Under the pieces are notes generated by a model. The model saw nothing but the letters and a program-made list of their open reading frames with translations, ran no database searches and was not told the origin of the DNA. A stretch of DNA of 64,000 bases, taken from an uncultured Bacteroidales bacterium (GTDB lineage: Bacteria; Bacteroidota; Bacteroidia; Bacteroidales; P3). Every line of letters starts with the position of its first letter. Position 1 is the first letter of the stretch. Shown piece by piece: positions 1 to 9,963 of the stretch. The position numbers and the translations under genes are program-made. The stretch covers positions 310,001-374,000 of the forward strand of contig CAMVMX010000001.1 in assembly GCA_947168665.1 (NCBI GenBank), given 5' to 3'.

Positions 1-79
1 TCTCCTTGCAAATATACAAATATTATTCGACATAAAAGTTAAAACATCATCTTTTCATACCCTACGTCTCCCGACAGAC

Positions 80-421
80 TCTCCTAAAGACCTGTCATTG
101 TAAGTGACATAAAATTTTTCTATGCAGTACCCCCAAAGTGTATCCTCGCAGTATTGAAGGACTCACCACTTCAATGCCACTGGGCAAAAAGAGGACTATG
201 AAGGGCTCAACACTTTGTTTATTCCCGAATCCAGTCCCCTGATGGGAGGAACGACTGACACCGATGGTCAGATACGCAGAAGTAACTGGTGGAGGGAATA
301 TCAAGTCGCGCCAGCAATACATTTTCCCGCAAGACACTGACGTGTCGACGATTGGCAATTTTGTAAATTTATGGATGGGCGACTCAGTCATTGGAAACTC
401 CGATGCAATAATTAACACATG
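80..421 (+). pseudogene. possible remnant of an upstream + strand gene
   Basis: This stretch before gyrB has no intact long gene on the + strand. One + frame reads through about 100 codons, interrupted by a single in-frame TGA near 239-241, and ends at TGA 419-421. Its last part, beginning MVRYAEVTGGGNIKS, looks protein-like. A perfect terminator hairpin lies 25 bp after that stop in the same direction, which suggests that something transcribed on + once ended here. I recognise no family. The opposite-strand ORF of 111 codons (95-430) shows no recognisable motif and has the terminator facing the wrong way. Confidence 0.25.
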
Positions 422-445
422 ACCGGGCATTTATGAAAGGCGGTT

Positions 446-474
446 AGTGGTTGGTGTAACCACCAACCACTTTT
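446..474 (+). terminator. intrinsic terminator upstream of gyrB
   Basis: A perfect 11-bp stem, AGTGGTTGGTG / CACCAACCACT, with a TAAC loop is followed by TTT. Polarity is + strand. It insulates gyrB from whatever is transcribed upstream. Confidence 0.7.
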
Positions 475-507
475 CACACGTTAAGACATTCTAATTTTCA
501 ATTTTTA

Positions 508-540
508 TTGCCGCCGTGTCGGGAAAAATTTGTATCTTTG
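508..540 (+). promoter_or_regulatory. gyrB promoter (Bacteroidota type)
   Basis: TATCTTTG at 533-540 matches the Bacteroidota -7 element TAnnTTTG. A TTG about 22 bp upstream (508-510) could serve as the -33 element. The gyrB ATG is 34 bp downstream of the -7 box. Confidence 0.65.
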
Positions 541-565
541 CAAATTATTTGCGACAAAAACGTAG

Positions 566-2530
<1,965 letters not shown>

Positions 2531-2585
2531 AGGGAAATGAAAAACAAAAACTGATAGGTCTTTTTCAATCTCATTTCTCAAAAAT

Positions 2586-3362
2586 ATGCGAGACCTTTAC
2601 TCATCCCAAATTTTCAAGATTCCAACAGAGTCTGCTGACTATCCTGTTGCATCGGGATATGTAGTCGCGCGGATTGATGCCATCTTGTCTGAGGCCATTG
2701 ATAATGGACAAAACAGAATCATCATCAACACCAATCTCCGAAGGGGAATCCCTATGGAGAATGTAAACAAGATTGCAGGGCCATTTGTAGAGGCATGGGC
2801 TGGGGAGATGTTTGAACAAATAGCAGACTCACCCAATAACGGCTGGGACTTGGTAAACGTAGAGTCGTGCAGACGCCTTGACATGGCAGACGTAATACTA
2901 CAATTCAAGCATAGATCTTCTATGGGGGAGATGGTATTGGCCAATGTGGATGTCAAAGCAACGGCAGAAGATTTCGTCAACTCTGGCAAATCGCCTAACA
3001 TCACCTCATTCGAGAGGATTCGGAACGCCTACGTTGAGGACCCAGACTACATATTTATTATTCTTTCCCTTAAACATAAAGTGTATGGGGAACGCGATGA
3101 TGAAACGGGACTATTCCACAGTGTAATGGAAATAGTTCGACACAGTGTATATGACCTCAAATATATATCAGAAGATGACATCAGCTACAACCCCGCATTA
3201 GGCACAGGGCAAATACAGATAAAAGACATCCACTACGTATCAACTACCCATCGCAACACATGGGATTTTTGCCAGATGATTGACAGAATGTATATTTCAT
3301 CGAACAAGCACACGGTTGAGGATTGGTTAGAATTAGCAAAAAGGAACGAATGGGTAAAATAG
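2586..3362 (+). CDS. type II restriction endonuclease, HincII-like
   Basis: 258-residue cytoplasmic protein, probably the restriction enzyme of a type II system. The motif NVDVKATAEDF (about residues 119-129) fits the D-x-K catalytic core, and the following KSPNITSFERI resembles the stretch after the catalytic DVK in HincII (KSAQAPNIIS). An upstream acidic segment, DMADVILQFK, could supply the first acidic residue. The gene overlaps the downstream DNA methyltransferase by 13 bp, the usual arrangement for a coupled pair. It is clearly AT-richer than gyrB and pepE, which suggests horizontal transfer. The HincII-type specificity is an inference from the short motif match. No good ribosome binding site precedes the ATG. 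Confidence 0.7.
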   Translation: MRDLYSSQIFKIPTESADYPVASGYVVARIDAILSEAIDNGQNRIIINTNLRRGIPMENVNKIAGPFVEAWAGEMFEQIADSPNNGWDLVNVESCRRLDMADVILQFKHRSSMGEMVLANVDVKATAEDFVNSGKSPNITSFERIRNAYVEDPDYIFIILSLKHKVYGERDDETGLFHSVMEIVRHSVYDLKYISEDDISYNPALGTGQIQIKDIHYVSTTHRNTWDFCQMIDRMYISSNKHTVEDWLELAKRNEWVK

Positions 3363-4258
3363 ACATCAGACAAGGCGACAGTTTGCAACTATTGAAAGAC
3401 ATAGCTTCTGGCTCTGTCGACTTGGTGATTGCCGACCCTCCATATAACTTGGGAAAAGAATACGGCGAGGGAAAAGACACTTTTACCCACGAAGAATATA
3501 TACAGTTCTCAAAACAATGGTTGTCGGAATGCCATCGCATTCTAAAAAATACAGGAAGCCTCTATGTCTTTGCTGGTTTCCGTTTCATCTCCTACATCTA
3601 TGAATTGCTGGAACAGCTGTTTGGAATGAAGTTCGTCAATTGGATCTGTTGGCATTACACCCAGGGCATCGGAAAAACGCGAGGATTCTCACCTCGTCAT
3701 GACGATATATTGCTGTTCGCAAAAACCGACAAATACAAATTTAACATTGACAACATCCGTGTTCCGCAAAAATACTACCGTTCGGCAAACAATATGCGGG
3801 GAGCCAATCCTGGCGACGTATGGGAAATTTCACACATACACTATTGCCAACAAAACCGACAGCAACACCCCACCCAAAAGCCCGAGGCCATTGTGGAAAG
3901 AATGATACTGGCATCAACGGACCCCAACGATACCGTGGTTGATCCATTTTGCGGAAGCGGCACTACACCACGAGTATGCCAGCAAACGGAGCGATACTGT
4001 ATCGGGATGGAAATCAATCCTGAGTATATAAACATGATTAATGACAGACTGGCATCTCCATTCTTGGGATTTGACAGTATTGATGAACGCATGTACCGAG
4101 TCCCCAATGACTTAAACGACATCTCAACACGTAGACAGTACATCGCCAACCACATAGAATGGTTCCTTCACAATCACCCCGACAAAGTCCAGCCATTCAT
4201 CAATGAAGTAAGAAAAAAATATAACACACCTCAACAGAATTCCTTGTTCGACAATTAA
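3350..4258 (+). CDS. type II DNA methyltransferase (beta class, N6-adenine or N4-cytosine)
   Basis: 302-residue SAM-dependent DNA methyltransferase that would protect host sites from the restriction enzyme encoded just upstream. The catalytic motif IV, ADPPYNLG, comes first (about residue 30), and the SAM-binding motif I, DPFCGSGTT, comes late (about residue 205). That order is typical of beta-class enzymes. A linking HPTQKP motif is also present. I chose ATG 3350 because AAGGA lies just before it; the track's 3323 start is a TTG. The AT-rich composition matches the endonuclease, so the pair probably arrived together. DPPY is common in N6-adenine enzymes but also occurs in N4-cytosine ones. 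Confidence 0.88.
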   Translation: MGKIDIRQGDSLQLLKDIASGSVDLVIADPPYNLGKEYGEGKDTFTHEEYIQFSKQWLSECHRILKNTGSLYVFAGFRFISYIYELLEQLFGMKFVNWICWHYTQGIGKTRGFSPRHDDILLFAKTDKYKFNIDNIRVPQKYYRSANNMRGANPGDVWEISHIHYCQQNRQQHPTQKPEAIVERMILASTDPNDTVVDPFCGSGTTPRVCQQTERYCIGMEINPEYINMINDRLASPFLGFDSIDERMYRVPNDLNDISTRRQYIANHIEWFLHNHPDKVQPFINEVRKKYNTPQQNSLFDN

Positions 4259-4269
4259 TCAAACACACC

Positions 4270-5019
4270 ATGGATAAACGTAATCTTCTTCTTATCAGCA
4301 ACAGCACCATGCGTGGCGAGGCCTATCTCGGCTGGTGCAAAGACATGATTGCCGACTTCTGCAAACGGCACAATGTAAAACGGGTGCTCTTCGTGCCCTA
4401 TGCCGGTGTGAGCCTGGCCGAGGGCGGCCTGACCAAAAGCTATGACGCATACGAGGCCAAGGTGGCCAAGGTCTATGCCGAATTTGGCGTGAAGCTGACA
4501 AGCGTCCACCATAAGGCATTGCCCATTAATGCTGTTTACGACACTGACTGCGTGGCCGTGGGTGGCGGCAACACCTTCCACTTGGTGCGCCAGCTGCAGC
4601 GCACTGGACTGATGCAGGCCATCCGCCAGCGTGCCTTCGACGGCATGCCCTACATGGGCTGGAGCGCCGGCAGCAATGTGGCCGGTCCTACGCTGTGCAC
4701 CACCAACGACATGCCCATCGTGATGCCCGACTCATTCGACTGCATGGGACTGGTGCCGTTCCAGATCAACCCGCACTACACCGACTTCTTCGACCCCAAA
4801 CACGGCGGCGAGACCCGCGACGACCGGCTGAAAGAATACATCATGGTCAACCCGAAAGCCACTGTGGCCGCCATCCGCGAGGCAACCGCCTTGCTGCTCG
4901 AGGAGGGCAATCTGAAACTGATTGGCAAACCCAACAAGATGAAGGTCTTCAAGACCAAGATGGAGAACACCAAAGAATATGCCCTCGAGGACGACCTCAA
5001 CTTCCTGTTGAAAGCTTAA
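4270..5019 (+). CDS. pepE: peptidase E (alpha-aspartyl dipeptidase)
   Basis: 249-residue cytosolic serine peptidase of family S51, which hydrolyses dipeptides with N-terminal aspartate. The nucleophile elbow is GWSAGSN (Ser near residue 137), preceded by the family's GGGNTFHLV segment. INPHYTDFF probably supplies the catalytic histidine. The gene lies 11 bp after the methyltransferase and 12 bp before the DUF805 gene. GC content returns to the level of the core genes here, so the right boundary of the restriction-modification insertion is probably near 4260. Confidence 0.88.
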   Translation: MDKRNLLLISNSTMRGEAYLGWCKDMIADFCKRHNVKRVLFVPYAGVSLAEGGLTKSYDAYEAKVAKVYAEFGVKLTSVHHKALPINAVYDTDCVAVGGGNTFHLVRQLQRTGLMQAIRQRAFDGMPYMGWSAGSNVAGPTLCTTNDMPIVMPDSFDCMGLVPFQINPHYTDFFDPKHGGETRDDRLKEYIMVNPKATVAAIREATALLLEEGNLKLIGKPNKMKVFKTKMENTKEYALEDDLNFLLKA

Positions 5020-5031
5020 TAGTGCTATCAC

Positions 5032-5574
5032 ATGAAGTGGTTTATCAAATGTTTCAAACAGTATGCCGACTTTGAGGGCCGCGCCCGCAGGAAGGAATAC
5101 TGGTGGTTTTGGCTGATATACCTTATTGTCACTGTAGCTTTGATAATCGGGTGGCTGGCTCCCATTGTAAAAATGGCCGCCACCACCTCGTCAGCCGATG
5201 AGCTTGATGAGATGGAGTTCTACGGCTTAATGCTGGACAATCTGGCCAATCCCTTCTTGATAATTTGGCTTTTGTTCTATCTGGCCACACTGATTCCGGG
5301 CATCGCCGTATCGGTGCGCCGTCTTCACGACATTGGCAAGTCGGGCTGGTGGTACCTCCTGCCCCTCGGCACCTCGCTGCTGAACTCAACAGCCGAGATG
5401 CTTGGCGAATCGCAGATGGGGCTGATGTTCATACTGATGTTGATATCACTCGGCGCCGGCATCCTCTTCTTGGTATGGATGTTCACCGACTCGCAGTACG
5501 GTCCCAACCAGTGGGGCCCCAATCCCAAAGACGAAGGCAACCCTACAGAAGAACAGAACACCCTCGAACCATGA
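5032..5574 (+). CDS. DUF805 family inner-membrane protein
   Basis: 180-residue membrane protein. It has the characteristic DUF805 N-terminus, FEGRARRKEYWWFWL, an Arg/Lys-rich segment leading into the first membrane helix. Further hydrophobic segments lie near residues 75-95 and 130-150, with VRRLHDIGKSGWWY between them, also typical of the family. The function of DUF805 proteins is not established. The stop codon overlaps the nfo start (ATGA), so the two are translationally coupled. Confidence 0.85.
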   Translation: MKWFIKCFKQYADFEGRARRKEYWWFWLIYLIVTVALIIGWLAPIVKMAATTSSADELDEMEFYGLMLDNLANPFLIIWLLFYLATLIPGIAVSVRRLHDIGKSGWWYLLPLGTSLLNSTAEMLGESQMGLMFILMLISLGAGILFLVWMFTDSQYGPNQWGPNPKDEGNPTEEQNTLEP

Positions 5575-6407
5575 AATATATCGGAGCACACGTTAGCGCC
5601 TCTGGAGGCATAAGCAACGCCATCCTCAATGCCGAGGCCATTGGAGCCAATGCCTTTGCCCTCTTCACCCGCAATCAGCGCAGCTGGGTGAGCAAACCCC
5701 TTGCCCAAGATGAGATACACACATTCCGCACCCTCTTGTCCGAGAGGGGATTCGAACCCCGCTATGTGCTGCCCCACGACAGCTATCTGATCAATCTCGG
5801 CTCGCCCGACGAGGATACGCTGGCAAAAAGCCGGGCCGCCTTCCTTGACGAAATGCAACGCGCGGAACAACTTGGGCTGACGATGCTCAACTTCCACCCA
5901 GGAAGCCATCTGAACAAAATAAGCGAAGAGGAATGCCTCGACCAGATTGCCCGCGAAATCAATTCCGCACTGTCCCAAACCCATGGGGTGACCGCTGTTA
6001 TCGAAAACACTGCCGGGCAGGGCACCAACCTCGGATGGCGTTTTGAGCATATCCGCCGCATCATCGACGGCGTGGACGACAAGAGCCGGGTAGGGGTCTG
6101 CATCGACACTTGCCACACGCTGGCCGCCGGCTACGACCTCAGCACCGAGCTGGGCTACCAGTTCTGCTTCGATGAGTTTGAAAGTATCATCGGCATGGGT
6201 TATCTGCGTGCCATCCACCTCAACGACAGCAAGAAATCATCGGGTTCGCATGTCGACCGCCACGAGACGCTCGGCAACGGTTTCCTCGGCAAGGATTTCT
6301 TCGCGCGTTTCATGCACGATTCACGCTTTGACGACATGCCCATCATTCTCGAAACGCCCGACCCCACTCGGTGGAAAGAGGAAATTGCCTGGCTGCGCAG
6401 CCTGTAA
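5571..6407 (+). CDS. nfo: endonuclease IV (AP endonuclease)
   Basis: 278-residue zinc-dependent AP endonuclease of base-excision repair. It begins MKYIGAHVSASGG, the standard start of the family. Metal-ligand motifs follow in order: NFHPGSH, VIENTAGQG, CIDTCHTLAAGYD, HLNDSK and SHVDRHETLG, ending with ILETPDP. The track ORF begins at 5265 inside the DUF805 gene. The real start is the ATG at 5571, which overlaps the DUF805 stop by four bases. Length is normal. Confidence 0.95.
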   Translation: MKYIGAHVSASGGISNAILNAEAIGANAFALFTRNQRSWVSKPLAQDEIHTFRTLLSERGFEPRYVLPHDSYLINLGSPDEDTLAKSRAAFLDEMQRAEQLGLTMLNFHPGSHLNKISEEECLDQIAREINSALSQTHGVTAVIENTAGQGTNLGWRFEHIRRIIDGVDDKSRVGVCIDTCHTLAAGYDLSTELGYQFCFDEFESIIGMGYLRAIHLNDSKKSSGSHVDRHETLGNGFLGKDFFARFMHDSRFDDMPIILETPDPTRWKEEIAWLRSL

Positions 6408-6440
6408 AAGGCAAATATTGCTAATCTAACGTTCTCTAAC

Positions 6441-7397
6441 ATGGAAAACACAGATTATATAATTGACAATTCTGTAATTGAAGCCAACATCCATAAAGTG
6501 CGACAGGGCATCGACGTCCCGATATATGTGAATTTCACCACTTGGGTGAAACGAGACTGTTACGTAAAAGAAATGCTTACGCATTTCGCCAAACAAACTG
6601 TCTCGCCTACCAAAATAACATGTTGGTTATCCATCAAAGAATATAACCATATCATTCCCCCAAGCATTCAAGAATGTCTTGACTCTAAATTGATTGATGA
6701 AATACGATGGGTGAAAGGCAACACTTACTGTCATAAAAGATGGGAAGCCGTCAAATACTACAGCGATGGATACATCATTATGATTGATGACGACCTCTAC
6801 TATCCAACAGACTATATTGAAAAGCTTATTGCTTATTCTTTATCTTACCCAAACGCCGTAACCTGTTACTATACAAGAAAATTAGATTTCATCAATGGCG
6901 ATTGTTCTGTGATACCCTATACTGGAGATGCATCGCTAAAAAATTCCTTTCTGAGCGGCTTGTCTTGTTTCTCCCCACACAGCTATCCCTCAAGAGCCTT
7001 ACGCCACCCCCTAAAAAGACGTATCTTTTGTGAAAAATGTGATGACGCATGGATCAAAGCGTGGCTTCTCCGATATAAAATTCCAATAGTCGGGTGCAAC
7101 GCTTGGCGAGATGACTGCTTGAACCCCATAGAAAACACTCAGGATGACGGCATATATGAGACCGTGAATTCGGCAATTATCAATGGTGTCGGCAAGGAAT
7201 ATTATAATCTTGTAGATGCTATAGTTTGTGCTGGAGCCACGTCCGTAGCCGAACAAATTTGGCCCGAAATCAATATCAAACGTTTTCGCACCACCACTGG
7301 TCAAGTACTGAAATCTTTCCGCATCAAAAGGCGAATCCGAAAATTCATCAAGAGAATCCTAAAAAGCTGTTTTAGCTTCATTTGGAAGGCAAATTAA
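6441..7397 (+). CDS. putative glycosyltransferase (GT-A type)
   Basis: 318-residue protein with features of a GT-A fold glycosyltransferase: an early beta strand (IYVNFTTW), then KRWEAVKYY and the metal/sugar-nucleotide motif MIDDDLYYP near residue 115. The segment CDDAWIKAWLL near residue 200 resembles an acceptor-side acidic motif. The C-terminus is very basic (RIKRRIRKFIKRILK), suggesting membrane-surface attachment. Composition is much more AT-rich than the flanking nfo and elbB genes, a sign of acquisition. No other glycan genes are nearby, so donor and acceptor cannot be named. Confidence 0.65.
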   Translation: MENTDYIIDNSVIEANIHKVRQGIDVPIYVNFTTWVKRDCYVKEMLTHFAKQTVSPTKITCWLSIKEYNHIIPPSIQECLDSKLIDEIRWVKGNTYCHKRWEAVKYYSDGYIIMIDDDLYYPTDYIEKLIAYSLSYPNAVTCYYTRKLDFINGDCSVIPYTGDASLKNSFLSGLSCFSPHSYPSRALRHPLKRRIFCEKCDDAWIKAWLLRYKIPIVGCNAWRDDCLNPIENTQDDGIYETVNSAIINGVGKEYYNLVDAIVCAGATSVAEQIWPEINIKRFRTTTGQVLKSFRIKRRIRKFIKRILKSCFSFIWKAN

Positions 7398-7458
7398 GAC
7401 CTCCCATTGATGACGGCAACCAACTGCGGCGCTTAGCGGAAGTGCCGCCAATCAAAAA

Positions 7459-7488
7459 GAGGGGATGTCTCGCGGCAGACATCCCCTC
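7459..7488 (-). terminator. intrinsic terminator of the elbB operon
   Basis: A perfect 12-bp stem, GAGGGGATGTCT / AGACATCCCCTC, with a 6-nt loop. On the minus strand it is followed by TTTTTG, so it ends transcription coming from elbB. Confidence 0.85.
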
Positions 7489-7511
7489 ATTGTTCACACA
7501 CTGTACAAGAG

Positions 7512-8165
7512 CTACTGGTCGCAATCTGCCTGGAGCGTGGCAACCATCTGTTCTGCACCCTCAAAGATTTCGCTTATACGGGTTCCCACCATATAGGCAG
7601 GTGTGGTGTAAACACGGTGCTCACGGTCTGCACACACCTCGGTGACTTCGCAGGTCTGCACGCGGGCTCCCAGATGTGCCGCCGCACGGGCAGCATCATT
7701 ATCCCCTCCGAGCGTAAGTGATACACCATAAGTGCCAAGTACCTTGGCCAGCACCATGGGGGCAATACACATGGCCAGAATCGGCTTATGCTGCTTGTAA
7801 ACATTGAGGATAGCCTGCTCCACATCGGGGCGAACCGACATCCGCACCCCATCGAAGGCGTAAGTGGAGAGGTTGCGCGCAGCACCCATGCCTCCGGGTA
7901 GTGCCAACGCATCGAAACGGGATGCGTCGAACTGGGAGAGGGGATGTATGTCGCCACGGGCAATTCGGGCAGACTCAACAAGGATGTCGCGATGCTCGCC
8001 ATGTTCTTTGCCATCGAGGTGGCTCACTACGGCATAATCGCCTTCAGGGGCGAAACACTGGAACTGCCAACCCCGGCGGTCGAAAGCAAGAAGAAGAGAA
8101 AGCGTCTCTTGCAACTCGCTGCCATCGCGGTTGCCACAGCCAGAAAGAATGATTGCAATATTCAT
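7512..8165 (-). CDS. elbB: ElbB-like glyoxalase / DJ-1 family protein
   Basis: 217-residue DJ-1/PfpI superfamily protein of the ElbB type. It starts with the family's IAIILSGCGNRDGSE. The cysteine nucleophile is in ILAMCIAP (near residue 134) and a second conserved block is ALPGGMGAARNL. E. coli ElbB has weak glyoxalase activity and was first linked to isoprenoid production; its physiological role is unclear. The ATG overlaps the upstream gene's stop (ATGA), so the two are translationally coupled. Confidence 0.88.
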   Translation of the reverse strand: MNIAIILSGCGNRDGSELQETLSLLLAFDRRGWQFQCFAPEGDYAVVSHLDGKEHGEHRDILVESARIARGDIHPLSQFDASRFDALALPGGMGAARNLSTYAFDGVRMSVRPDVEQAILNVYKQHKPILAMCIAPMVLAKVLGTYGVSLTLGGDNDAARAAAHLGARVQTCEVTEVCADREHRVYTTPAYMVGTRISEIFEGAEQMVATLQADCDQ

Positions 8166-9925
8166 AGTCCAATGATTTTTTCGATTTTATCTATATCTGC
8201 GATATTATCCAAACGGAAGTCAATGCTGTTTATTTCGCTTGTGTTGGCCTTCTCCAACAGCTCAGTCTGAACTGATATAAAAGACTCGAGTTGACGACAA
8301 TAGACATAAACCTCGGAGGTGTGGTTGATAGCCTTGATTGTGATATAAGCCTTCTCCAGGCGCGAATAGGCCTTGCGGATGTTTCGATAGGGCTGGAGGA
8401 CAGTTGCGAGAACATTGTCAAGCCGCCGATACTCATAATAGCGCCGGACAGTCAGCACACACTTCTCCTCGGTATCAAGAAAGTCTCGGAGCTCGGCTAT
8501 AAAACGGCTCCCGTCAACGGTGCTGATAAACGAGGGGGTGAGAACCATTTGCTTCCGGATAGTCTGCAACCCGTTGTATATCATCATGTGGCCCATCCAT
8601 CCTTTGGCAACAGAATCCTTCAGCCGGTCAATTTCTTTCCTCAGCTCGATGATGGTGTCATACTGGCGTTGAAGGGTCTCGCAGTAGTCGAGTTCGAGGC
8701 TGAAACGTGCCGCATCATCGACAGAGCGATAAGCCGGCTTAGGGGTCTCAGATTTGTTGTAGAGTTCGTTGACCATTCGGGTGTAGGCCTTCGAGACATC
8801 AGAATAACGGATAGAACAGCGCGCATCGATAGAGTCACCATGCTCGCGGATAAGGGCCAGCCGATTATAATCGCGTATATAACTTTCCTGAACCTCCACA
8901 AACTCTTTCATCTGGCCAATGAATGCATCAGCGTGGGACTGGGTGCTGAAAGTAGGAATCGTGTTTATACTGGCTGCCACCTCCTGATAAGTCTTCACCA
9001 CCTGGCGGAACCGCGCACCGTAGAGGTTGCTTATCCGCTCTGAGTTGGCTGCAATTTTCTCGCGCAGGTCTACAACCGACAGGTAGCATTCCTGCACATG
9101 TATCACCCCCTTCAGGCTGTCGATATAGTCGTAGTAACTGTCAATTGATGAGAACTTGACCTGCGCGGCCGGAATGGCTGAGATTCGCTGATACGAGCGC
9201 AACACATCGTTATGGGCGTGTCCGCAACGTATCTTCAGCGTGTTGTAAAAGTTCTTGATACGGTTACGATAACTACTGGAGCCCAGCAAATTAGTTATAA
9301 GATGGTTTTGAAACTCAACAAAACGATCCAACTCCTCAAGATAAGACTCTGTGACATTGTCTTTGGAAAGGTCGTAGCGGTTGTAGACCGAAAGGTAGGC
9401 ATAGTAGATGTCCTTTAGTTCCTTCTTGCGGTCAGCGTCACTCACGCCGAATCCCTCGCACGCATTGATAATCGTGCGGTGCAGCCGTGCGATTGTGTCC
9501 TTGCGCTGGTTGAAAGCCGTTTGCTGGATATACTCTTTGCGATAATGTTCCTGCTCAATATAGGAATGAGCCTTGCGCAGCACAAATGCCGAGAGGTCGT
9601 TGAGCCTCTGCCGGAAGAAGTCGTAGTCATTCAGGCAGGTGGTGGCATCCACCCAAACCGTGTCGCCCTTATGCTTGTAGTCATAGAGCATCGTGTTCTG
9701 GAATGCCAACACGCGGGCGTTGAGCGAAACGCAGGTGTCTGTAAGCAACTGGTTGTTGTCGGGAAGGCTGTCAAGGTAGCGGGCCACGGCAGCAGTATCG
9801 TCAAGAAAACGGGATGGCACCCCAAAAACAGGCGCAAGATTCTTGACTGAGATTACTTTGATGTCCTGCGCACGGAGTCCCACCAGCGGGAGTAGCAAAG
9901 CGGAAACGAATAGAAACTTCTTCAT
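8162..9925 (-). CDS. secreted helical-repeat protein of unknown function
   Basis: 587 residues. The N-terminus, MKKFLFVSALLLPLVGLRAQ, is a clear signal peptide, so the protein is periplasmic or surface-located. I do not recognise a family. The body is almost entirely alpha-helical and seems to be built from about six repeats of 70-75 residues. Each has a Y/F-rich helix, a short loop and a second helix ending in a pattern like F-x-E-x-Q (RFVEFQNHL, VIHVQECYL, KEFVEVQESY, LESFISVQTE). It precedes elbB with a 4-bp overlap and follows the PurF-like gene by 38 bp, so all three are probably one operon. Confidence 0.7.
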   Translation of the reverse strand: MKKFLFVSALLLPLVGLRAQDIKVISVKNLAPVFGVPSRFLDDTAAVARYLDSLPDNNQLLTDTCVSLNARVLAFQNTMLYDYKHKGDTVWVDATTCLNDYDFFRQRLNDLSAFVLRKAHSYIEQEHYRKEYIQQTAFNQRKDTIARLHRTIINACEGFGVSDADRKKELKDIYYAYLSVYNRYDLSKDNVTESYLEELDRFVEFQNHLITNLLGSSSYRNRIKNFYNTLKIRCGHAHNDVLRSYQRISAIPAAQVKFSSIDSYYDYIDSLKGVIHVQECYLSVVDLREKIAANSERISNLYGARFRQVVKTYQEVAASINTIPTFSTQSHADAFIGQMKEFVEVQESYIRDYNRLALIREHGDSIDARCSIRYSDVSKAYTRMVNELYNKSETPKPAYRSVDDAARFSLELDYCETLQRQYDTIIELRKEIDRLKDSVAKGWMGHMMIYNGLQTIRKQMVLTPSFISTVDGSRFIAELRDFLDTEEKCVLTVRRYYEYRRLDNVLATVLQPYRNIRKAYSRLEKAYITIKAINHTSEVYVYCRQLESFISVQTELLEKANTSEINSIDFRLDNIADIDKIEKIIGL

Positions 9926-9963
9926 TTATAGCGGAAAGAGTATTGTGAGGATTGTACTATCAA

